Source of the DNA: Phycisphaerales bacterium
Lineage (GTDB): Bacteria > Planctomycetota > Phycisphaerae > Tepidisphaerales > Tepidisphaeraceae
Direction: 5' to 3'
NCBI GenBank assembly: GCA_020847375.1
Contig: JADLCB010000019.1
Coordinates: forward strand, 62,001-126,000
Length of the DNA stretch: 64,000 nt
The notes beneath the pieces were generated by a model. The model searched no databases. It had not been told where the DNA came from and worked only from the letters and a program-made list of their open reading frames with translations. Of this stretch, positions 27,968 to 36,185 are shown in pieces (the stretch's first letter is position 1; every line of letters starts with the position of its first letter). Both the position numbers and the translations under genes were made by a program.

Positions 27968-29788
27968 ATGCCAACCGTTACCGATGACAATCATGAATCA
28001 GCGATCCACCCCGATTACGGCAGGCCAATCGGACGTTGGATGAACCGAAATTGGGCGCAATTATTGTTGATGGGGGGCGTCTATCTGTTTTTCGCGGTTT
28101 TCCTGATCTGGCCGATTGCGCAGGTTGTGGCTGGGGGGTTTATGCGTTCACAGCCTGACGCTGCGGGCAGCCGGTTTACGCTTTCATATTTTCAGTTGAT
28201 TTTTCAAGACCCGGTGCTGGTGCGTGGGTTGATCAATGCTGCGCTCATTGCCATCCTGACGACCCTTGCAACGCTGGCGCTGGCCGTGCCACTGGCGGTG
28301 CTGAGTGTGCGTTATGAATTTCACGGACGGGCCTTGCTGGCGGGGTTGCTTCTGGTACCGCTGGTATTGCCGCCGTTCGTGGGCGCAATCGGGATCCGGT
28401 TGGTGCTGGGACGATTCGGGCCATTGACGCAACTGGCGGGATGGTTCGGCTATGAACCGGCGATGGGGATCGACTGGCTGGGGAACTGGCGGTTTCTGGG
28501 GATTATCGTGGTCGAGGCGCTGCACTTGTATCCGATCATGCTGCTGAATTTGCAGGCGTCGCTGGCCAACATCGATCCGGCCATGGAGCAGGCGGCGGCG
28601 AATCTGGGCGCATCGCGCTGGACGATTTTTCGCCGCATTACCCTGCCGCTGATGCGCCCTGGGCTTTTTGCCGGGTGTACGTTGGTGTTGATCTGGAGTT
28701 TTACCGAACTGGGCACGCCGCTGATGTTTGATTATCAGGATGTGACTCCGGTGCAGGTTTTTGCGCGGATTACGGAGGTCAGCGTCAATCCGCTGCCCTT
28801 TGCGCTGGTGGTGGTGATGCTGGTGGCGTCAGCGGGGTTGTACCTGGTGGGCAAGGTGCTGCTGGGTCGCAATTTTGATGCAGCCACAACCAAGGCATCG
28901 GTGCAGGCAGTGGCGCGCCGGTTGCCCGGCTGGAGAGGTTTACTGGCGGCCAGCCCTTTTGTGGCTGTTTTCCTCCTGGCGGTTTTGCCTCATATTTCGG
29001 TGGTGCTCACGGCCCTGAGCGATCCAGCTGCGTGGTACGACTCCATCCTGCCGCGTAGTTACACGTTGGAACATTTTCGCTCGGCGCTGGTTGATGAATT
29101 GGCTTTGCCCAGCATCCGCAATTCCATCTTTTACGCCAGTGCGGCAACCGTCATGGCGGTGGTGGTGGGGCTGGGGTGCGCTGTCCTGATCGTGCGCAGC
29201 CGTCTGCCCGGGCGCGGATTGATTGATTCGCTGGCCATGTTGCCGCTGGCTGTGCCGGGGTTGGTGCTGGCATTTGGTTACTTGTCGATCAGCGTGATGT
29301 TCCGCAGCCGTCTTCCTGAATCAACCGAGGCTGGCGCGTGGCTGTCGTGGTTGAATGTGCAGGCCAATCCTGTTGTGCTGTTGATCGTGGCGTATGGTGC
29401 GCGACGCCTTCCGTATGTGGTGCGCAGCGCTGTGGCGGGGTTGCAGCAGGTTCCGCGCGATCTGGAGCTGGCTGGTGCCAACCTGGGGGCACGCTGGTGG
29501 CGGGTTATGCGTAAGATCACCCTGCCGCTGATTGCAGCCAATCTGCTGGCCGGTGCGCTTCTGGCCTTCGCCTTTGCCATGTTGGAAGTGAGTGATTCGC
29601 TGATCCTGGCGCAGGCGGCTGCGTACTACCCGATCACCAAGGCGATCTGGGAAATCGCCAATCGCCTGGGCGACGGGTTGTACATCGCCAGCGCCCTGGG
29701 TGTCTGGGCGATGGTTCTTTTGACCTTGACAATTCTGTCGGCCAGCGCCTTGATTGGTCGGAAGATGGGGGCCATTTTCAGAATTTAG
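27968..29788 (+). CDS. ABC transporter permease, two fused membrane domains (FbpB-like)
   Basis: About twelve predicted membrane helices in 606 aa. Two EAA-type loops that dock to the ATPase are visible: EQAAANLGASRWTIFRRITLPLMRPG (about residues 200-225) and LELAGANLGARWWRVMRKITLPLI (about 500-525). The duplicated arrangement in one chain is typical of ferric (FbpB/SfuB) and some thiamine importers. Last gene of the importer operon. Confidence 0.92.
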   Translation: MPTVTDDNHESAIHPDYGRPIGRWMNRNWAQLLLMGGVYLFFAVFLIWPIAQVVAGGFMRSQPDAAGSRFTLSYFQLIFQDPVLVRGLINAALIAILTTLATLALAVPLAVLSVRYEFHGRALLAGLLLVPLVLPPFVGAIGIRLVLGRFGPLTQLAGWFGYEPAMGIDWLGNWRFLGIIVVEALHLYPIMLLNLQASLANIDPAMEQAAANLGASRWTIFRRITLPLMRPGLFAGCTLVLIWSFTELGTPLMFDYQDVTPVQVFARITEVSVNPLPFALVVVMLVASAGLYLVGKVLLGRNFDAATTKASVQAVARRLPGWRGLLAASPFVAVFLLAVLPHISVVLTALSDPAAWYDSILPRSYTLEHFRSALVDELALPSIRNSIFYASAATVMAVVVGLGCAVLIVRSRLPGRGLIDSLAMLPLAVPGLVLAFGYLSISVMFRSRLPESTEAGAWLSWLNVQANPVVLLIVAYGARRLPYVVRSAVAGLQQVPRDLELAGANLGARWWRVMRKITLPLIAANLLAGALLAFAFAMLEVSDSLILAQAAAYYPITKAIWEIANRLGDGLYIASALGVWAMVLLTLTILSASALIGRKMGAIFRI

Positions 29789-29835
29789 CGCAGCCGATGC
29801 CGCGCGGATCATACACATGGCACGGTTGGCGCGAT

Positions 29836-30351
29836 ATGATGGCAACCCTGATGCTTGATCAAACTTTTGCCAAATGGTGGCTGACGCGCGTGACACCGTT
29901 CCGCGATGTCCCAGCCGAAAAATTGCAGGCAGAGCGCGAATCGGTGCAGCGCCAAAGCGACTACAACCGTAATTACGCTGATTTTCTCAATTCTGCCGTG
30001 CTGCCTGCCATTGATGAACTGGCCAAGACGCTGGCCAGTAATCGCGTTGTGCATCGCGTCAGCACCTGGGGTAATCAGCTTTCGCTGCGGATTCATTTTT
30101 CCTGGCGTTGGGGTGAACTGGTAATTTCGCAAAGTCACGAAGATGCCATTACGTTTGAGCATCATATCATCACCGAGGGGGAGAAACGCGGCGATGATTC
30201 TGCCGATGATCACAACCACCAGTATGACTTGCGCGATGCGCTGCCGGGGCAGGTGGCGATGCAGGAGATACAGTTTTTTCTTTCGCGGTTGGCGCAGGAT
30301 CTGGTGGAATGTGATGAGGAGCCTGAATTGCCGACCGATGAGGAAAAATAA
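29836..30351 (+). CDS. Protein of unknown function
   Basis: I do not recognise this 171-aa product (184 aa if ATG at 29797 is used). It is cytoplasmic by appearance: no signal peptide or membrane helix, a helical N-terminal half (VPAEKLQAERESVQRQ), then strands (LSLRIHFSWRWGELVIS), an acidic His-containing stretch (DDSADDHNHQYD) and an acidic C-terminus. It begins shortly after the importer permease on the same strand, so it may be co-transcribed with it. Base composition matches its neighbours, and the codon pattern supports a real gene. Confidence 0.6.
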   Translation: MMATLMLDQTFAKWWLTRVTPFRDVPAEKLQAERESVQRQSDYNRNYADFLNSAVLPAIDELAKTLASNRVVHRVSTWGNQLSLRIHFSWRWGELVISQSHEDAITFEHHIITEGEKRGDDSADDHNHQYDLRDALPGQVAMQEIQFFLSRLAQDLVECDEEPELPTDEEK

Positions 30352-30461
30352 TACTCATCGCTCGGAGTGCACCGCGGCGCTGTCGGCGGGTTGGGCATTA
30401 TTTTTCTGAACCAGAGCTGCGCAGCCGGCTATAATCAGCATTCAACCACGACGATTTTGAT

Positions 30462-31478
30462 ATGAGCGATGCTCAGCCGCCTTTTTCTCCCATGATTCAA
30501 CCTGTTGCCAAAGAGGCTCCCGACCGCACCCGGGTGGATCATGCCCAGTTCGATCCTATTCGCGCAGGCCATACGCCGATCGAGCATGCCTCGGCTGCGG
30601 GATTGCGCCCGACGCTGCTGGGAATCGCTGTCAATGTGGTGCTGGCGATGGGCAAGGCCGCTGCGGGTATCTTCGGCAATTCCTATGCTCTGATTGCCGA
30701 TGCGATTGAATCAGCCATTGATATTCTTTCGTCGCTGGTGGTGTACGCGGGACTGAAAGTCTCCGCCCGTCCTGCCGATGATGATCATCCGCATGGCCAC
30801 GGCAAAGCCGAACCCATCGCTGCCGCAGTGGTGGCGCTGTTTCTACTGGCGGCTGCGGCGTTGATTGCTAAAAACAGTGTGGAAAAAATCAGTACGGTTC
30901 ATCCCATGCCCGCAGCCTGGACCCTGATCGTTTTGGTCGTGGTGGTGGTGGTCAAGGAAACGCTGTTTCGCCATGTCTTTGCTGTCGGCAATACCATCGG
31001 CAGTACGGCTGTCAAAGGCGATGCGTGGCACCACCGCAGTGATGCACTGACCAGTGTTGCGGTGTTTGCGGGTATTTCGATTGCGCTGATTGGCAATCAT
31101 TTTTCCCCCAACCCGCGCTGGTCCAGCGGCGATGACTGGGCGGCGTTGTTTGCCGCAGCCATCATTTTGTTTAACGGGATTACAATTCTGCGCAGTGCTG
31201 TATATGAACTGACCGATGCCCGACCGGGGCGATGGGTGGAGGAGGATATCCGTCGAATCGCAGCGGCGGTTGCTGGTGTCGATGGGCTGGATAAATGTTT
31301 TGTCCGCAAAATGGGTTTTGATTACCTGGTGGAGCTGGATATTCGCGTGCGCGGCGACATCAGCGTGCGGGCGGGGCATGAAATCGGTCACGCGGTGCAG
31401 GATCAGGTTCGACATCTGGCGGCCGGTGGCCGGGTCACGCGCGTCCGCGTTCACGTCGAACCAACCCCGGCGGGCTGA
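30462..31478 (+). CDS. Cation diffusion facilitator (CDF) transporter
   Basis: Six membrane helices over residues 45-250, with metal-site residues in ALIADAIESAIDI (helix 2) and KGDAWHHRSDALTS (helix 5), and a His-rich HPHGHGKAEP loop typical of CDF proteins. A C-terminal cytoplasmic domain (residues about 255-335) includes VRKMGFDYLVELDIRV. These are H+-coupled exporters of Zn2+, Mn2+ or Fe2+ at the inner membrane. TATAAT at 30430-30435 lies 26 bases before the ATG and probably marks its promoter. Confidence 0.92.
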   Translation: MSDAQPPFSPMIQPVAKEAPDRTRVDHAQFDPIRAGHTPIEHASAAGLRPTLLGIAVNVVLAMGKAAAGIFGNSYALIADAIESAIDILSSLVVYAGLKVSARPADDDHPHGHGKAEPIAAAVVALFLLAAAALIAKNSVEKISTVHPMPAAWTLIVLVVVVVVKETLFRHVFAVGNTIGSTAVKGDAWHHRSDALTSVAVFAGISIALIGNHFSPNPRWSSGDDWAALFAAAIILFNGITILRSAVYELTDARPGRWVEEDIRRIAAAVAGVDGLDKCFVRKMGFDYLVELDIRVRGDISVRAGHEIGHAVQDQVRHLAAGGRVTRVRVHVEPTPAG

Positions 31479-31515
31479 TCGTTTTTCATTTGAATACGTA
31501 CAGATCAATCACGGG

Positions 31516-33159
31516 CTACCGCTGGTGAAGGCTGTTTGGTGAATAATTCTGCACGACAGGCCAGTGGCGATCGGTGCCAAAGGCACAGGAGCTGATTTTC
31601 AAAATAGGAGCGCTCTGGCGGCGTTTGAACTCGCTGCGATCGATCAACCGGAGGATGCGCCCGACGTCCTGGGCATCAAAACCGCTGGCAATGATCTGGG
31701 CTGCGCTGCGCCGCTTTTCGAGGTATTGATAGACGATGGCATCGAGTAATTCATAGGGGGGCAGTGAATCCTGATCGGTCTGATTGGGACGCAACTCGGC
31801 GCTGGGCGGTTTGGTCAGGGTGCTGCTGGGGATCAGTGCAAAACCAGCCTGGCGGTTGATCCAATGGCTTAGTTGATAGACCGTCGTCTTGTAGACATCA
31901 CCAATCACCGCCAGCCCGCCGGCCATGTCGCCGTACAGCGTGCAGTAACCAACGGCAGCCTCGCTTTTATTGCCGGTGGTCAGGAGCAGGCGGTTGAATT
32001 TATTGGAAATCGCCATCAGCAGCGTGCCGCGGCAACGGGCCTGGATATTCTCCTCCGTCAGATCAGGTTTTGTCCCCGCGAAGGCCTCGGCAAGCGCCTG
32101 TTCAAAGGCATCATGCGGCGGGCCGATGGGAATAACTTGATAAGCAATACCCAGATTTCGTGCCAGTTGTTGCGCGTCAGCCAGGGCATGAGCTGAGCTG
32201 TAGCGGCTGGGTAGGGCGATACCCATGACCTTGTCCGGGCCGAGAGCGTGGGCTGCCAGCGTGGCAACCAACGCTGAATCGACTCCGCCGGATAATCCAA
32301 GCACAACATTCTGGAACCCGCACTTGCGAACATAATCACGAATTCCCAGTTGCAGCGCTTGACTGATTGAACGCAGGTCGTCGGGATTGGTAATGGTTGG
32401 CGAGTCGGCGGGGCGATTGGGCGCTTGTGGATGTCCAGTAGTGGTGCCGGCTGAAGATTGTTGCGCCAGATCGACAATAACCAGATCCTGGGCAAATGCC
32501 TTGGCATGGGCTAGTACCGTGCCGCTGGCATCCACGACCAGACTATGACCGTCGAAGATCAAGGCGTCGTTGGCGCCGGCTTGACTGACAAAGGCAACTG
32601 GCTGATTAAACCGACGGGCCAGCGAACGAAGACAATCCAAGCGGGCAGCAGCACGGCCAACCCGAAAAGGGTCGTTATTGCAGTGAATGATCAATTGCGC
32701 CTGCCGGTCGGCGGGTAACATGCGGCTGGCGAGGCTATTCAGGTCGGGATCGATGTTTAGGATGATGGTTTTTGATCCAAGCTGGACAACCGCATGATGG
32801 TCCGCTGAATCAGTCTGTGCCCAATGACGATGGATGATCTGCCCATGATGCAAAACCGCCAGCGCTGCATGTGCATGTGCTTGAGTTTGTGTTGGACTGG
32901 TGGGGGGATGGGCATAGCCGATGACGATATCGATATCGTGGGAATGCTGAAGCAGAGTCTCCAATGCCTGCAAATTATCCTCGACCAGTTGCGGATTGCG
33001 CCCAAGGTCGTACAGCGGATATCCGGTGATGCTTAGCGGGGGAAAGATGACCAGTTCCGCCTTGCCCTGCCGGGCTTGCTGGATGGACTGAACAATTTGT
33101 GCCGTGTTGTACGCGATATCACCCACGGTCGGGTTGACTTGTGCCAGAGCGATTTTCAT
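31516..33159 (-). CDS. nadE: NAD(+) synthetase with degenerate N-terminal amidase domain
   Basis: The C-terminal synthetase domain is intact: LGLSGGVDSALVATLAA (PP-loop), TTGNKSEAAVGYCTLYGDMAGG and LTKPPSAELRPNQTDQDSLP. It adenylates and amidates NaAD to NAD. The N-terminal nitrilase-like domain has the expected length and fold but lacks catalytic residues: FPPLSITGY has Pro41 in place of the FPEL Glu; the KR(Y/F) lysine block is deleted; and KTIILNIDPD stands where LICED carries the Cys. Glutamine hydrolysis therefore looks impossible, so the enzyme should need free ammonia or a separate glutaminase. ATG start at 33159; 547 aa, slightly shorter than usual. Confidence 0.9.
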   Translation of the reverse strand: MKIALAQVNPTVGDIAYNTAQIVQSIQQARQGKAELVIFPPLSITGYPLYDLGRNPQLVEDNLQALETLLQHSHDIDIVIGYAHPPTSPTQTQAHAHAALAVLHHGQIIHRHWAQTDSADHHAVVQLGSKTIILNIDPDLNSLASRMLPADRQAQLIIHCNNDPFRVGRAAARLDCLRSLARRFNQPVAFVSQAGANDALIFDGHSLVVDASGTVLAHAKAFAQDLVIVDLAQQSSAGTTTGHPQAPNRPADSPTITNPDDLRSISQALQLGIRDYVRKCGFQNVVLGLSGGVDSALVATLAAHALGPDKVMGIALPSRYSSAHALADAQQLARNLGIAYQVIPIGPPHDAFEQALAEAFAGTKPDLTEENIQARCRGTLLMAISNKFNRLLLTTGNKSEAAVGYCTLYGDMAGGLAVIGDVYKTTVYQLSHWINRQAGFALIPSSTLTKPPSAELRPNQTDQDSLPPYELLDAIVYQYLEKRRSAAQIIASGFDAQDVGRILRLIDRSEFKRRQSAPILKISSCAFGTDRHWPVVQNYSPNSLHQR

Positions 33160-33268
33160 GACTTGAGCAGTATAGCAGTTTAATCACAGCCATAACCACC
33201 ATCACACCAAGGCTGACCCGGTCGGTTAATACGGATTGGGACGAACTTTAGCCGATATTGACTGGCAT

Positions 33269-33610
33269 ATGCCTGTTGTATTGAAAACAAGTTTATTGCT
33301 GGTCGCGTCGAATCTGTTCATGACCTTCGCCTGGTATGGGCACTTGAAGAATCTGGCCGTGCGCCCGTGGTATATCGCCGCCTTCATCAGTTGGGGTATC
33401 GCCTTATTTGAGTATCTCCTGCAAGTGCCCGCCAATCGCATTGGTAATACCGCCCTGACGCTGCCGCAGTTAAAAATCCTGCAGGAGGTGATCACTCTGT
33501 CGGTTTTCGTACCCTTTGCGGTGTTTTACATGGATCGATCCATCAGTTGGAATTTTCTATGGGCCGGTTTATGTATTGTGGGAGCGGTTTATTTTATCTT
33601 TCGTGGTTAA
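33269..33610 (+). CDS. DUF486/DMT-superfamily small membrane protein
   Basis: A 113-aa, four-helix protein with the DUF486 pattern: SNLFMTFAWYGHLK, ISWGIALFEYLLQVPANRIG, the LPQLKILQEVITLSVF block, and FLWAGLCIVGAVYFIF at the end. Family role unknown; related to drug/metabolite transporters. ATG at 33269 is chosen over a TTG at 33236 because similarity starts there. It is divergent from nadE by about 110 bases. Confidence 0.85.
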   Translation: MPVVLKTSLLLVASNLFMTFAWYGHLKNLAVRPWYIAAFISWGIALFEYLLQVPANRIGNTALTLPQLKILQEVITLSVFVPFAVFYMDRSISWNFLWAGLCIVGAVYFIFRG

Positions 33611-33791
33611 CCGCTCACGCCGGCCCGTTTCAATTTTGTGTAAACACGCTGGCCATTTACCTGTGGTGGATTCTGTCGTAAGGTATTTGTTTCGACCCTG
33701 CCGGACGATCAGCCAGTCAACTGATTTTACCCGACGATAACGATCACGATTTTCCCGTCAGGGGCATTCGTGAATAAGCAAGAATACGTTC

Positions 33792-34685
33792 ATGTTTGTA
33801 GCGTTTTTCAATCAAACGTTTGTCAGCGGCGATCTGGCGATCATTGGCCTGTTGATTCTGCTGGAGGGGGTGTTGTCGATCGACAACGCGATGGTGCTGG
33901 GTCTGCTGGCCAAGCGCCTGCCGGAGCATAAGCAGAAAAGGGCACTGTTCTATGGTCTGCTGGGCGCTTTTGTGTTCCGTATTCTGGCGATTGTACTGGC
34001 GGCGTATCTGCTGCACTGGTGGTGGGCGAAGATGCTGGGGGGAGCGTATCTGGTCTACATTGCGATTAAGCATTTTTTGCCTGCCAGACAAACCGATCAT
34101 CATCACGAACACACAGCGGTTGGCTCGGCGCCGGTGGGCAGCATCGATACCCATACGGCCGATCAGCCGGCACGGGCGACACCGGCTGCGCCCCGACGCA
34201 AATACCCGAATTTCTGGCTGACGGTTTTGACGATCGAACTGACCGATATCGCTTTTGCCATCGATTCGATTCTGGCAGCCATTGCCATGATCCCAGGTAC
34301 AACGATAACGCCCAACCCCAAACTCTGGGTTGTGATCTGCGGAGGCATGCTGGGCGTGATCCTGATGCGTTTTGCGGCGGTGGTTTTCATTCGCTTGTTA
34401 AACCGGTTCCCACAATTTGAAGTCTCCGCCTATCTGCTGGTGATGCTCATCGGATGCAAATTGCTGGCGGAGTGGTGGTTTAACAAACCGCCAGCCGGTT
34501 ATTCCTCAGCTGAGGTCTATCACGGCCGGTTACAATTTCATAATTTTCATAATCCGGCGTTCTGGGTCTTCTGGGGTTTAATGCTCCTGTGCTTGCTTAT
34601 TGGGTTCATGCCTGCTCGTAAAAAAGAGGCAGCATCGCACAATCAGAAGACATCGCCATTTGCCCCAGCCCAGGCGAAACAGTGA
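33792..34685 (+). CDS. TerC family integral membrane protein
   Basis: Membrane helices throughout 297 aa, with the TerC motifs LEGVLSIDNAMVLG and IELTDIAFAIDSILAAI, each carrying a conserved Asp. A central loop (residues about 105-135) is His- and Pro-rich (TDHHHEH), plausible for metal binding. TerC/Alx proteins export Mn2+ or support metalation of exported proteins. I looked for a yybP-ykoY manganese riboswitch upstream and saw none. Confidence 0.88.
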   Translation: MFVAFFNQTFVSGDLAIIGLLILLEGVLSIDNAMVLGLLAKRLPEHKQKRALFYGLLGAFVFRILAIVLAAYLLHWWWAKMLGGAYLVYIAIKHFLPARQTDHHHEHTAVGSAPVGSIDTHTADQPARATPAAPRRKYPNFWLTVLTIELTDIAFAIDSILAAIAMIPGTTITPNPKLWVVICGGMLGVILMRFAAVVFIRLLNRFPQFEVSAYLLVMLIGCKLLAEWWFNKPPAGYSSAEVYHGRLQFHNFHNPAFWVFWGLMLLCLLIGFMPARKKEAASHNQKTSPFAPAQAKQ

Positions 34686-34759
34686 GCGGTCGTCCGTGGA
34701 GTGTCTGACTCAGGGGCGATGAACCAGCGCTGCGTACAATCAGTACCTTTTATTAAAAG

Positions 34760-34788
34760 TTGTTCTGGAACAGTCTGTCGGGTATAGT
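34760..34788 (+). promoter_or_regulatory. Sigma-70-type promoter for the PEP-CTERM gene
   Basis: TTGTTC (34760-34765), a 17-base spacer and TATAGT (34783-34788), 51 bases before the ATG at 34840. The leader contains a small hairpin, TCGCC-AATTC-GGCGA (34796-34810), then GGAGAGG at 34831-34837. Confidence 0.55.
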
Positions 34789-34839
34789 CACGAAGTCGCC
34801 AATTCGGCGATGTTTACGTGCCTATTTACTGGAGAGGTT

Positions 34840-35868
34840 ATGGATGCTGCTATTGTTGGTCAGGCGGGAGCAAACCGGGTGGATGGGGCTGAGCCGGTCA
34901 GTTTGAATACGGCTTCAGATGTGGCTGCTTCGCAGGAAAAGAAGAAAGACGACGGCGATGCAAAGCCGGGAGTCTTTAAGCGTCTGGCGCGTAATGCAGC
35001 GCTTGGCAGCGCTTTTCTTGGTGGCGCTGGCGCAGTGGTCGGGACGGAAAAGGCCGACGCTACCGTTGTCCCGTATAATTTGAGCTTTGAGGAGTCGAAA
35101 AATTGGGGGATGACTATCTCGACAGTGGGCCGAGACGTGGGGGCAATGGTGTACATAGATGAGGCAAGCGGTACTACCAAGTTTGCCTCAGCAATAAGGC
35201 TAAGCGATTCTTCCGGAGGGATTAGAGAGTTTGGGGATGTGCCGGCTCCTGGCGGCCTTGTGACTTTGGCGGGCTATGGAGCAACTTTACGCCCGAGCGG
35301 GACGCTTAATCCTTTAGACGGCTTCCCATATGCGGCGCCAGGGAGGGCGGGGATTCTGGATGACGACGGAATAGACCCCAACCCTGCCATTTATATGGAC
35401 ACAGAAATATGGGACGTCAACACTGACGGCGGCGCCTGGCACGGGAACTCCGGAGGTCTGGTGAGAGACATCACGGGAAAGCCGGTTGCGCTGATGGCAG
35501 GCATTAATGGCACGGGAATTGGGAATTATACTAGTTCTGTGCGGCTTCAGCCGCTTATTTCAGATATTAATAACTTTGCGGCCCTGCATCCAGGGGCTGA
35601 AATCTGGGCTACCGCTGCACATGTGTGGGAGCTTGGTCCGTTAGAAAACATCCGTCTTGGGGATTTTTATAATCCAAGCGAAACGCTTACCGTGCTTGAC
35701 TCTTGGGTGCATCCGAGCTGGACGCTTGGCAATCCAGACTGGGTTCACCCTAATGAAACTGATATAGCGCTGGTCGCGGTTAGTGTGCCCGAACCTGCTG
35801 CGGTGCTAAGCCTGAGTGTTTTAGGGGCTGGCCTACTCCTTAAGCGGCGAAAAAGGGTGTGGGGCTAG
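34840..35868 (+). CDS. PEP-CTERM protein with S1 (trypsin-like) protease motifs in permuted order
   Basis: 342 aa from ATG 34840 (GGAG five bases upstream). A long N-region (about 50 residues) precedes a basic-plus-hydrophobic signal (FKRLARNAALGSAFLGGAGA, then ADA). The Ser motif WHGNSGGLV (Ser204) comes first, with the usual companions GYGAT before it and AGINGTGIGNY after it; TAAHVW (His261) and ETDIALV (Asp308) come later. In normal chymotrypsin-fold proteases the order is His, Asp, Ser. The protein ends with VPEPAAVLSL, a hydrophobic helix and KRRKR, a PEP-CTERM tail cut by exosortase for surface anchoring. Codons such as ATA, AGG, AGA and CTA are commoner than in neighbours, hinting at transfer. 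Activity is unproven. Confidence 0.8.
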   Translation: MDAAIVGQAGANRVDGAEPVSLNTASDVAASQEKKKDDGDAKPGVFKRLARNAALGSAFLGGAGAVVGTEKADATVVPYNLSFEESKNWGMTISTVGRDVGAMVYIDEASGTTKFASAIRLSDSSGGIREFGDVPAPGGLVTLAGYGATLRPSGTLNPLDGFPYAAPGRAGILDDDGIDPNPAIYMDTEIWDVNTDGGAWHGNSGGLVRDITGKPVALMAGINGTGIGNYTSSVRLQPLISDINNFAALHPGAEIWATAAHVWELGPLENIRLGDFYNPSETLTVLDSWVHPSWTLGNPDWVHPNETDIALVAVSVPEPAAVLSLSVLGAGLLLKRRKRVWG

Positions 35869-36185
35869 TGATTGGGCTTTGTCTGAAAACAGTAATCTTT
35901 GACCTTCTCCACGAAAGGCGGGCGCGGGTCCACCTTGGAGACTGGACTTATGTCGGGGAGCAGTAGCTCGATCAGATTTCAGGGATGATCGGTGAACAGC
36001 AATTTGGCCAAAGGATCCTTCCTGATGGATGACATCGCATCCAGCGGTAAAGAATTGCTTGGTCTAAGGGGGCATGACTCGTGAAGTTCTTGAGAAACTC
36101 CAAGCTGCGCCACTGCTAAAAATGATAATAATTCCAGCATAATCGAGAATACCGGCGGATGGGGGGATGTTTTAGTATTTTCATC
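35869..36185. other. Intergenic region, 317 bases
   Basis: Between the PEP-CTERM gene and the URO-D-like gene. I see no gene, clear terminator or repeat. A minus-strand open frame (to 35979) overlaps the start of the next gene and has no family resemblance. Confidence 0.5.

Noticed and set aside
33611-33791. Possible manganese (yybP-ykoY) riboswitch before terC
   Set aside because: No GGGGAGTA-type core or matching paired helices could be found in the 180-base leader.
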